From contig JAHJAR010000101.1 in the NCBI GenBank assembly GCA_018814045.1, forward strand, positions 1 through 53,229: a DNA stretch of 53,229 nt. The letters run 5' to 3'. Positions 35,970-43,994 of the stretch are shown here, piece by piece (the first letter of the stretch is position 1; every line of letters starts with the position of its first letter). This stretch comes from Planctomycetota bacterium. GTDB lineage: Bacteria; Planctomycetota; Phycisphaerae; UBA1845; Fen-1342. The position numbers and the translations under genes were made by a program. The notes beneath the pieces are model-generated. The model did not search any database, was not told the DNA's origin, and worked only from the letters and a program-made list of their open reading frames with translations.

Positions 35970-38276
35970 ATGCCTAAGAGCATCTTGCGTACCTGCGTTC
36001 TGGCAGGAGTGATCTGTTTCGCGCTGGTCGGGTCGGCTCTGGCTGAACAGGTTCGCTTCGACAACCACCGCGTTGTCCAGGTTCGGGTGGCCGATGAGGC
36101 GCAGCGCGACCTGGCCTTGTCACTGACGGACGATCTGTGGACCGAAAACGCCCGGGCCGGAACGCTGGACCTTCGTCTGACGCCGGTGCAATTCGCGAAA
36201 CTGGCCGAGTCGGGCCTGGATTACACCGTGCTGGTCGAGAACCTCCAAGCCCTGATCGACGCCGAGCGGCGCGGCATCGGCCGTGGCACGTGGGACGCGT
36301 ACATGAACTATGCCGGGGTGCTGGACTACCTGGACACGCTGGTCGCGTTGCGTCCGGATCTGGCCTCGCTGTTCGTGATCGGCCAGACGATCGAGGGGCG
36401 CGACATTGTCGGTATCCGCATCACCGGCGCGGGCACACACACCAAGCCGGGCATCTACTACGAGAGCTGCATCCACGCCCGCGAGTGGATCACCGTACCG
36501 ACACTCCTCTACTTCGCGGATCAGCTCGTCCGCAACTACGACACCGATCAGCAGGTCCACCAAATGGTCGACCGCTGCGAGTGGTTCATCGTCCCGGTCC
36601 TCAACGCGGATGGCTACGTCTACACGTGGACGAACAATCGCTTGTGGCGTAAGAACCGCCGCGACAACCCCGGTACGAGCTGTGACGGTGTCGATCTCAA
36701 CCGCAACTGGAGCGTCGGCTGGGGCGGTGGCGGTTCGAGCGGCGACCCGTGCGACCAGACCTACCGCGGCACTTCGGCGTTTTCGGAGCCCGAAACCGCG
36801 GTGGTGCGCGACTTCGTCCTGGCCCATCCCAACATCGTGACGTTCCATGATATCCACAGCTACTCGCAACTGCTGCTCTGGCCGTGGGGCTACACCTCGC
36901 AGTTGCCGCCGGATCAGGACACGTACGAGTATGTGGGCGACAACATGGTGTCGTTGATTCGCAAGGTGCATGGCAAGATCTACACGCCCGGCCCGATCTA
37001 TTCGACGATCTACCAGGCCTCGGGCGGCTCGGTCGACTGGGCCTATGGTGCCGCTGGCGTGCTATCGTTCACCTTCGAACTGCGGCCCTCGTCCGGGACA
37101 CCGGGCGGCTTCGTGCTGCCCCCGGAAGAAATCCTGCCAACCGCCGAGGAAATCTATCCCGCGCTGATGTTCCAGGCCGACTACACCAGCGCCTTGGTCT
37201 GGATCGACTTCCCCGAGGGGCTGCCGCTGCACGTCGAACCGGACGGCTCGTCCACGCTTGACATCAGCATCACCCCCGGCTTCGACACGGTCGATGTCAA
37301 CAACGTCACGCTTTACGTCCGCACTGTAAGCGGGGGCGAGTTCGATGCCGTTCCGGTCACGCACGTGGGCGGTGACCAATTCACGGTCAATTTTCCCCCC
37401 CGCGGTTGCGGTGACGATACCGAGTTCTACGTGGTCGCGGGCACGACCAGCGGCGGTCTGACGTACAGCCCCACCGGCGCCCCCGACGACGTTTATTCCA
37501 CTCCGGTCGGAACGGCCCTGGTGTTGTTCAGCGATGACATGGAAGCCGATTTCGGCTGGGACATCGACGTGGCCGGCGACGACGACGCTACAACCGGCAT
37601 GTGGAACCGCATGGACCCGCAGGGGACCGCGGCCCAGCCGGAAGACGATCACTCCCCCTCTGGCACCATGTGCTGGGTAACCGACGGCAACGCCGGCGGC
37701 AGCTTGGGGAGCTACGACGTCGATAACGGCAAGACCTCCCTGTTCTCGCCCGTGTTCGACTTTACCCAGTACCCGGATGCCACGGTCAGCTATTGGCGCT
37801 GGTACTCCAACGACCAGGGCGGCACCGCCAACGAAGACGTCTTCGAAGTGTTGATCACGAACTACGGCTCCGCCTGGGTCCCGCTCGAGACCGTCGGTCC
37901 GGCCGGCGATGAAACCGGCGGCGGCTGGTACTTCCGCGAGTTCCGCGTCTCCGATTTCCTGACGCCGACGCAGTTCGTGCGCTTTCAGTTCGTCGCGTCC
38001 GATGAGGGCAGCGGGTCAATCGTGGAGGCCGCGCTCGACGACTTCAGGGTACAGGCCTACGTGTGCGAAGGGCTGGCCGGCGACGTGAATTGCGACGGCG
38101 CCATCAACGGCTTCGACATCGACGCGTTCGTGCTGGTACTGGGCGCCACGCCGCCGGGCTTCCAGGAGTACTACGATGTCTACCCGCTGTGCGATCACAT
38201 GCGGGCCGACTGCAACGGCGACGGCGAAGTCAACGGGTTCGACATCGATTCCTTCGTGCTGCTGCTGGCGAAGTAG
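35970..38276 (+). CDS. Secreted M14 zinc carboxypeptidase with dockerin-like tail
   Basis: This 768-residue exported protein has a signal peptide (ILRTCVLAGVICFALVGSALA). Residues about 110-400 form an M14 catalytic domain. The zinc ligands are His169 and Glu172 in CIHAREW and His296 in HDIHSYSQ; Glu370 in FTFELRP is the general base, and DLNRNW is a substrate-binding motif. Such enzymes remove C-terminal residues from peptides. A beta-sandwich region (about 420-510), a jelly-roll-like MAM/galactose-binding-type region (about 520-690) and a dockerin-like pair (GDVNCDGAINGFDIDAF, DCNGDGEVNGFDIDSF) complete it. GGGAG precedes the ATG at 35970. It would act outside the cytoplasm. The gene is convergent with the large membrane-protein gene, and a palindromic element lies between. 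Confidence 0.9.
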   Translation: MPKSILRTCVLAGVICFALVGSALAEQVRFDNHRVVQVRVADEAQRDLALSLTDDLWTENARAGTLDLRLTPVQFAKLAESGLDYTVLVENLQALIDAERRGIGRGTWDAYMNYAGVLDYLDTLVALRPDLASLFVIGQTIEGRDIVGIRITGAGTHTKPGIYYESCIHAREWITVPTLLYFADQLVRNYDTDQQVHQMVDRCEWFIVPVLNADGYVYTWTNNRLWRKNRRDNPGTSCDGVDLNRNWSVGWGGGGSSGDPCDQTYRGTSAFSEPETAVVRDFVLAHPNIVTFHDIHSYSQLLLWPWGYTSQLPPDQDTYEYVGDNMVSLIRKVHGKIYTPGPIYSTIYQASGGSVDWAYGAAGVLSFTFELRPSSGTPGGFVLPPEEILPTAEEIYPALMFQADYTSALVWIDFPEGLPLHVEPDGSSTLDISITPGFDTVDVNNVTLYVRTVSGGEFDAVPVTHVGGDQFTVNFPPRGCGDDTEFYVVAGTTSGGLTYSPTGAPDDVYSTPVGTALVLFSDDMEADFGWDIDVAGDDDATTGMWNRMDPQGTAAQPEDDHSPSGTMCWVTDGNAGGSLGSYDVDNGKTSLFSPVFDFTQYPDATVSYWRWYSNDQGGTANEDVFEVLITNYGSAWVPLETVGPAGDETGGGWYFREFRVSDFLTPTQFVRFQFVASDEGSGSIVEAALDDFRVQAYVCEGLAGDVNCDGAINGFDIDAFVLVLGATPPGFQEYYDVYPLCDHMRADCNGDGEVNGFDIDSFVLLLAK

Positions 38277-38292
38277 GCGACGCGGGCTGGTG

Positions 38293-38438
38293 TAGTGTCT
38301 CACAATCACGACATCCTTCCGAGCCGCGACCGTGGGGGAGCGGTTGTGTCGAGAACCAGTCGGCGCCACGGGCAACCGCTCCCCCACGATCGCGACTCCG
38401 GTTCAGATGCGATGGCATAATTGTGAGACACAACACTA
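38293..38438. repeat. Full 146-bp inverted-repeat (MITE-like) element, copy C
   Basis: TAGTGT at 38293 faces ACACTA at 38433-38438. Inside, TGTCTCACAAT and ATTGTGAGACA form the second terminal match, and a long inner arm (CCGAGCCGCGACCGTG.. on the left; its near-complement CGATCGCGACTCCGG on the right) pairs to give a long hairpin. No open reading frame is inside, so it could be mobilised in trans. It sits between convergent genes and could terminate both. Copies A and B are partial versions. Confidence 0.75.
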
Positions 38439-41400
38439 GCGCGACAGGTCCAGTTGCAGGTTGACGAACTCGAAGTCGTCGAGGTCACCCTGGCAGCTCA
38501 CGGCGCTGATACGCAGCGTGTTGATGCCCTCCACCAGGTGCTCCGGTGCGATGGCGACTGTGAACTCGCCGAAACTGCCATCCGCCGGTGATTCGTCCAG
38601 CCGTTGCGGCAACAGGTGCCCGTTGACAGAGATCCGGTGCGGACACTGCACTCCTTTGGCCATCAGAGTCAGTCGCGCGGCACGCAGCGTACTGGTGAGC
38701 TGCTCATCACTCACGTAGAACTCCGCCTCGAACGACCGCCCCTCGGCCGTCCGCTGGAACTGGCTGTTGATGCGGCCCTCGAAACGATCATTGCCCAGGT
38801 GGTGGACCTCGGGTGTGGCCTCGATCACGATCACATCGTCCCGCGCCGGCTGGAGCTCGAAGTCCTGCGTAAGCTGCCCCTCCCGCAACCGCGCCGCCGG
38901 CACGTTCACCGCCGCCGGTAGATAACCCGTGTGTGTGGCCGAAAGCGCGATGAAATCCGGAACGCGCGGCGCAGGCAACGTGTAGCTCCCGTCTGCGTCC
39001 GCGACGGCCACGAGCGGCGCCGCATCGGGCAGGTCGAGCCGCACCGCCGCGCCGGACAACGCCTGCCCGGTCTCGGCGTCGCGCACACGGCCGCTGATCG
39101 TGCCGATCGCATCGTCCGGCGGCGGCGTGGCCGCCACGGGTTCGCCGCGGCCGTACATGGGCAGATAGCGGTAGTAGACCTCGAGCATCAGCGTGCACAG
39201 CGCCGTCTGGTAGACACGACCGCCCACCGGGGCCCACTCCCCATCCGGGTCCCAACTGCCGGCCCGCGCCCCGCGCGTGTGCTGATGCTCGAGCAGTTCC
39301 CCGGTCAGCGCCGCGTTCCAGCGCGGCCACTGCGGTCCCTGGTGATGAAACAAGGCCAGCGTCGTGTAGTACCAGTTGTACGTGTTGAGCCGCTCCTCCC
39401 AATCAGGCAACTCGCTGGCAATGTACTCGACCGCAGACCGCAGGCGTGAGTCCTCACGCGGAGCGCCCAGCAACTGCTGCACGAAGACGGCCTCGGCGGT
39501 CATCGCAATCGTCGGCCTCTGGCCCGGGCGGTAGCTGTAGCGCCCCGAATGCGGCGACGCTTCTACCAGCTCCAGCCAGGCGCGCGCGGCTTCGAACAGC
39601 ACGTCCGGCAGATCGATGCCGCAAGCCTGGGCACTGCTCAAGGCCATCACCTGCCAGCCCAGCACGGACGTGTCCCCGGCTTGCCCCGGGATGTAGCGCC
39701 AACCGCCGTAGCGCGTGTTGCGGGCCGCGGCGATGAAGTCCACAGCTCGCTCGATGGGCTCGCGCAGCGTCGGGTCGCCCGTCATGGCGTAGGCTTCAGC
39801 CAGGGCCAGCGTGGCGATACCCTGGCTGTACAGCGTCTCACCCGTCCGCAGGTCGCCGTCGGACGCCTGGCGGGCCAACAGCCACGCCAAGGCGCGCTGC
39901 ACGCTGTCCTGGTACGGGCCGGCCTTGAGATGGGTGTGGTCGGCGCCCAGGAAGCACAACACCGACAGGGATGTGAGCGCCGCATCGACCTCGTATTCGG
40001 TTTCTCCGCCACACTGCCCACAAGCGTCGTCGAAGCCGTCTGAGTCCCAGCGTCCATCGGGACTCTGATGTCGAGCCAGCCAGGCGAGGGCCAGATCGAC
40101 GGCATTCTCGGTTCGCTCACTCCCACCCATGCGCTCCAGGAGACTGCGCCTTTGATCTTTGCTGCGTTGGGCGAGGCGGTTGGGCGCGGTTGTATCGCCG
40201 GGCGGCAGCCGCATTTCAAACGGTGACAGATCCGCCAGCGGAGCAGCCACGCTGGGCTTCCGCGCGCCCGCCGCAAGACTATTGGGCGGCGCATCGCTGG
40301 GGCGCGCGACGGCCAGCGTGGATGACTCGCGTGGCAGTGTTGTCTTGGCATCGGGCAACAGGATCGTCGTCGCGCTGCCGGCGCGTCCGGGTGGCAACTT
40401 CGTCTGTGCCGCGATGGTGGGCCGCATCGAAGCGGGCGCCGCCGCGACGACCGCTGTGCGTACCTCCGCCGCCCTCTCCGCCGTGCTCCGTTCCAGGCGC
40501 GGCAGCTCCAATTCCGGCGGCTGTGGAACTGCGACGCCAGTATCGCGGCTGTCGCGCACGCGCCAGGCGGCGGGCGTCGGCGCCGCCGCGTCGCGTACCA
40601 CAACTTCAACCGCAGACGCCAGGGCGAACTCGCGTGGTTCATGCGGCCTCGTCGCCGCGTCGAGCATGGCGGTGGCCGGGCGTGGGCTCGCCGCGCTGGT
40701 CGTGTCCGGTGGCTGGGCGCGGGGCGGGGCGGCCCCCGCCGACACAACCTGCGCCACGGCCGACTGCTCGCTGGTCGCGTTTTCTGGTGGAGTCTCTGTT
40801 GGCAGGGCCACATCCAGCGGCTGCTCGGTCAGCGTGACGCGCGGCGGCAGTTCGCGGGACACGGGCGACTGTGGTTCAGTATCGCGCGGCGCGCTGGTCG
40901 CCGCAATGCTCGTTCGGTCGTTTTGCTCGTCGCGCGCGACACCCTGCTGCGGCCGCAGGGCCACGTTCGTAACGGCCGTCACTGGTTGACTCGTGGCGTA
41001 GGCCACACGCGGACGATCGCGTGGCATGGTTGCGTCCGGCTGCACGTCGGCCAGAGTGTCGGTCTCCGCCGCCGTCACGCGCTGTGTTTCGTTCGGCACC
41101 GCCAGCTCTGGAAGCGTCGGTTGCTCGACCAGCGCCGCCAACCGCACGTGCTCGGGTGGATCGACAGCGTGAGGCGGAGCATCACGGGTTGGCGAAGGTG
41201 GCCGGGGAAGCTCAGACAAGTTCACCGGCATGTGCTCTGGCACCAGCGCGGCCGTTGTCTCGGGCAGCTCAGGATCGAATGTCGCCTCCGCCCGCCGGGG
41301 CTCCTCGACCGGCGCGCTGGGCAGCTCAACCTCGGTCAACCGCCCGCGGATTTGCAGCGCCAGTTCATCCGCCTGTCCCGGCGTGGAGAGCGTGATTTGC

Positions 41401-42689
41401 ACGCGGCCCCCGCGGCGAAATACGTCCGCCAGCGCCCCGCCGACCTGCCAGAAGCTGCACAGGATCATCACCAGCAGATGTGCCATCAGCGACGCGATCA
41501 GGCACCTGGCCAACAGGCTCAGCTTGCGGTCTCTCAGATCGCGCACCAGCGTCAACAGCAAGAGCAGCAGAAGCAAGCTCAGCAGCAAGGCCAACAGGTA
41601 CGGCCCGCTGTCCACCCACAGCGCCGCCCAGTCGATCGGCGGGCGATAGTGCAGTTCGGTGTCTGTGAAGACTTCGCGCGCTGAGGTGTAGTAGAGGTTG
41701 TAGTCGGGCGGCCGGTCACCGGTCGGCGGGTCCACGCTGCGATCAGAACTGAAGTACAGCGCGAAACCCAGTTGTGTCAACCCGGGATCAAGCTCGTTGG
41801 CGGGCGTGTTGACCGCCTCGCCGAGATTCGTCGGCGGTTCGAGACCGCCCCGCACGCGACGCGCTCGGTACAGATCGTAACCGCCCTCCCCACCCGGCCG
41901 GTCCGACGCGAAGTACAGAAAGTCGCCGGCGGGACTCACACATGCAGCCCCCTCGTTGTACACGGTATTGAGCGCCGCAACCGCCACGGCCGTCGTCGCC
42001 CCGGCTTCGGTCAGCGCGGATTGGTACAAATCATAGGTACGGCGGAACAGGTCCTCGCGCACCGTCGCCGGCCAGGCATGCGGATCGGGTTGCGTACTGT
42101 CCCTCGCGCGCGGGCGGTTGGACGCAAAGTAGAGCAGCGCGCCGTCGGGAGCCAAAGCCGGTCCGTAGTCGTTGAACTCAGAGTTGACCGCCGGCCCCAG
42201 ATTGGTCGGCGGCTGCCAGCCGTGCAGACCACGCCGCGTGACCCAGACGTCGTAGCCTCCCTGACCACCAGGCCGGTCGCTGTAGAAATAGAGCGCCTCC
42301 CCATCCGACGACGGCTCGGGCCCCAGCTCATCATAGCCGGTATTGATCGCTTCCAGCGGCGCCGGCTCGGTCCAGCCATCAGGCGTGCGCTGGGCGAAGA
42401 AAACGTCGGCGTTCTCGCCCGCCTTGCCGCGCACAAAGTACAACGTCAGACCATCCCAACCGAGCCGCGGCTCGTAGTCCTGCCCACTCGTGTTGAGAAG
42501 CTCACTCAGCCGCGCCGGCGGCTGCCAGAGGATGTCACGCGGCGTGGCGGTTTCCAGCGCCTGCCGAATCGTGTCCGCATCAGTGTAGAACCGGTTCCGC
42601 TCGGGCAGGTTGTACCAGACCAGACCAGACCCAACGGCCAGGGCCAGCACCGCGACTGCGCCTAGAAACCACTTCAGAAACCGTCGCAT
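38436..42689 (-). CDS. Large membrane protein: PD40 propeller, TM helices, linker, alpha/alpha toroid, beta domains
   Basis: This 1,417-residue protein has an N-terminal helix (FLGAVAVLALAVGSGLVWY), five TolB/PD40-like blades (about 60-345: DELGPEPSSDGEALYFYSDR, NDYGPALAPDGALLYFASNR, ELDPGLTQLGFALYFSSDR) and two more helices (about 360-420: YLLALLLSLLLLLLLLTLV and IASLMAHLLVMILCSFW). A Pro/Ala/Thr-rich linker (430-850) leads to an alpha/alpha toroid (about 855-1175) with the QW-like motif HQSPDGRWDS, a carboxypeptidase-regulatory-like Ig fold (about 1195-1285) and a C-terminal beta domain. The terpene-cyclase DxDD acid was not seen, so the toroid is probably not a cyclase. ExbD, ExbB and TPR genes lie directly upstream, suggesting it uses their proton-driven motion. 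The TAG stop falls at the edge of the palindromic element. Confidence 0.8.
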   Translation of the reverse strand: MRRFLKWFLGAVAVLALAVGSGLVWYNLPERNRFYTDADTIRQALETATPRDILWQPPARLSELLNTSGQDYEPRLGWDGLTLYFVRGKAGENADVFFAQRTPDGWTEPAPLEAINTGYDELGPEPSSDGEALYFYSDRPGGQGGYDVWVTRRGLHGWQPPTNLGPAVNSEFNDYGPALAPDGALLYFASNRPRARDSTQPDPHAWPATVREDLFRRTYDLYQSALTEAGATTAVAVAALNTVYNEGAACVSPAGDFLYFASDRPGGEGGYDLYRARRVRGGLEPPTNLGEAVNTPANELDPGLTQLGFALYFSSDRSVDPPTGDRPPDYNLYYTSAREVFTDTELHYRPPIDWAALWVDSGPYLLALLLSLLLLLLLLTLVRDLRDRKLSLLARCLIASLMAHLLVMILCSFWQVGGALADVFRRGGRVQITLSTPGQADELALQIRGRLTEVELPSAPVEEPRRAEATFDPELPETTAALVPEHMPVNLSELPRPPSPTRDAPPHAVDPPEHVRLAALVEQPTLPELAVPNETQRVTAAETDTLADVQPDATMPRDRPRVAYATSQPVTAVTNVALRPQQGVARDEQNDRTSIAATSAPRDTEPQSPVSRELPPRVTLTEQPLDVALPTETPPENATSEQSAVAQVVSAGAAPPRAQPPDTTSAASPRPATAMLDAATRPHEPREFALASAVEVVVRDAAAPTPAAWRVRDSRDTGVAVPQPPELELPRLERSTAERAAEVRTAVVAAAPASMRPTIAAQTKLPPGRAGSATTILLPDAKTTLPRESSTLAVARPSDAPPNSLAAGARKPSVAAPLADLSPFEMRLPPGDTTAPNRLAQRSKDQRRSLLERMGGSERTENAVDLALAWLARHQSPDGRWDSDGFDDACGQCGGETEYEVDAALTSLSVLCFLGADHTHLKAGPYQDSVQRALAWLLARQASDGDLRTGETLYSQGIATLALAEAYAMTGDPTLREPIERAVDFIAAARNTRYGGWRYIPGQAGDTSVLGWQVMALSSAQACGIDLPDVLFEAARAWLELVEASPHSGRYSYRPGQRPTIAMTAEAVFVQQLLGAPREDSRLRSAVEYIASELPDWEERLNTYNWYYTTLALFHHQGPQWPRWNAALTGELLEHQHTRGARAGSWDPDGEWAPVGGRVYQTALCTLMLEVYYRYLPMYGRGEPVAATPPPDDAIGTISGRVRDAETGQALSGAAVRLDLPDAAPLVAVADADGSYTLPAPRVPDFIALSATHTGYLPAAVNVPAARLREGQLTQDFELQPARDDVIVIEATPEVHHLGNDRFEGRINSQFQRTAEGRSFEAEFYVSDEQLTSTLRAARLTLMAKGVQCPHRISVNGHLLPQRLDESPADGSFGEFTVAIAPEHLVEGINTLRISAVSCQGDLDDFEFVNLQLDLSR

Positions 42690-42718
42690 ATGCGGTCACC
42701 ACAGCCCCGGCTGCGGGG

Positions 42719-43132
42719 CTACTCATTCAGAATCGTGTCCAAGTATGGTTCCTGAATGCCGGCCGCCTTGCAGACATCCAGCACACGCACTACGTTCGCA
42801 TACGCGGTGTGTCGGTCGCCGCGCACGGCAACCTTCTGTTCGGGATTCACCGCCACGCGCTGCGCGATCATCTCGCGCAGCTCTTCCGGCGTGACCGCGC
42901 GGCCGCCCACGATGATTTGCCCACCTTCGTCCACGTTGATGACGATCTCGCGCAGGTTGGCGCTGATCGGTCCGGCCGCCTTGGCCGCCGGCAAGGCGAT
43001 CTGCATCTCGCGCTCCTCCTGGTGAAACGTCGTGGCCACCAGGAAGAAAATCAACAGTAGGAAGACCATATCGATCAGCGGCGTGAGCTCGATCGAAACC
43101 CGCGCCTCGCTTTCGTCCGCCGACAGCATCAT
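42719..43132 (-). CDS. exbD: ExbD/TolR family biopolymer transport protein
   Basis: This 137-residue protein has one membrane helix with the critical Asp (IELTPLIDMVFLLLIFFLV, residues 14-32) and a small periplasmic domain ending with VVRVLDVCKAAGIQE. With ExbB/TolQ it forms a proton channel that drives TonB or TolA. The gene sits between exbB (10-base gap) and the large membrane protein (29-base gap), so the partners are probably made in fixed ratio. There is one exbD only. Confidence 0.93.
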   Translation of the reverse strand: MMLSADESEARVSIELTPLIDMVFLLLIFFLVATTFHQEEREMQIALPAAKAAGPISANLREIVINVDEGGQIIVGGRAVTPEELREMIAQRVAVNPEQKVAVRGDRHTAYANVVRVLDVCKAAGIQEPYLDTILNE

Positions 43133-43142
43133 CTGCGTTCCC

Positions 43143-43967
43143 CTACGTCGCCGCGACGGCCGCTGCCGCGACGCCTTCCGGCTCGACCGCGGCCGCTGCC
43201 GGCTGGCTCTGCGGTTGCTCCGCGGCGTGACGCGCCGGTTCGGTCAACCGGCGGCCGGCCGTGTTATCCTCGATGAACTCCACCGTCATCTGATCAATTT
43301 CCATGACCAGCCGCCCGATCTTGGCGGAGATCCAGTGGTAGCCAATCAGCACAGGAATCGCGACGATCAGGCCCGCCGCGGTGGTGATCATCGCCTGGTA
43401 GATTCCCTTGGCCAGCAGTTCGGTCTTGCCCAGGGCCTCCGCCGAAGAGGCCACGGTCTGGAACGCGCGGATCATGCCGAAGATCGTGCCCAGCAAGCCC
43501 AGCAGCGGTGCAATCGAGGCGATCAGGGACAGCAAGCGCAAGTACTTGCGGAGCTTGAGCACCTCACGCTGGCCGGCCTCCGCAATGTGCTTCTCCAGCC
43601 GTTCTACCGGCTCGTGCAGGCGCCTGATCCCGGCGGCAAAGATATTCGCGAGCGGACTGGCGTGCGCGCGGCAATAGGTCAGCGCTTCCTGCCGTCCGCC
43701 GTTCTGGGCCTTCAGCGCCGTCTCCAGACCGGGCAGGAAGTCCGCCGGAATGATCCGTTTCCGCCGCAGGCTCAGGGCCCGTTCGATGACCACCGCCAGC
43801 GCAACCAGCGAAGCCAGCCCGATCGGGATCATCATCGATCCGCCTTTGATGATGAAATCCCAGACCGACTGAATCTGGACTGCCGCCGCCGCCTGTTCCG
43901 CACGGGCGGGGTCGGGCACGGCCTGGGCCAGTGTGCCGACGACGAGTAGGGATGCGAGTGTGCTCAC
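43143..43967 (-). CDS. exbB: MotA/TolQ/ExbB family proton channel protein
   Basis: This 274-residue protein has an extra signal-peptide-like start (MSTLASLLVVGTLAQAV), then three membrane helices: MMIPIGLASLVALAVVIERA (about 45-64), IASIAPLLGLLGTIFGMIRA (about 148-167) and MITTAAGLIVAIPVLIGYHW (about 192-211). The cytoplasmic loop between helices 1 and 2 is the usual one. The C-terminal 40 residues are Ala/Pro/Glu-rich and extend past the family end. It would form the stator ring with ExbD. It lies 27 bases after the TPR gene. Confidence 0.93.
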   Translation of the reverse strand: MSTLASLLVVGTLAQAVPDPARAEQAAAAVQIQSVWDFIIKGGSMMIPIGLASLVALAVVIERALSLRRKRIIPADFLPGLETALKAQNGGRQEALTYCRAHASPLANIFAAGIRRLHEPVERLEKHIAEAGQREVLKLRKYLRLLSLIASIAPLLGLLGTIFGMIRAFQTVASSAEALGKTELLAKGIYQAMITTAAGLIVAIPVLIGYHWISAKIGRLVMEIDQMTVEFIEDNTAGRRLTEPARHAAEQPQSQPAAAAVEPEGVAAAAVAAT

Positions 43968-43994
43968 GTTTCACGCTCCTTTGTCCGTCTGCTC

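Noticed and set aside
39150..40130. Squalene-hopene cyclase activity of the toroid in the large membrane protein
   Set aside because: The toroid has QW-like motifs but no DxDD acid motif was seen, and the protein context (propeller, linker, ExbBD) does not fit a terpene cyclase.
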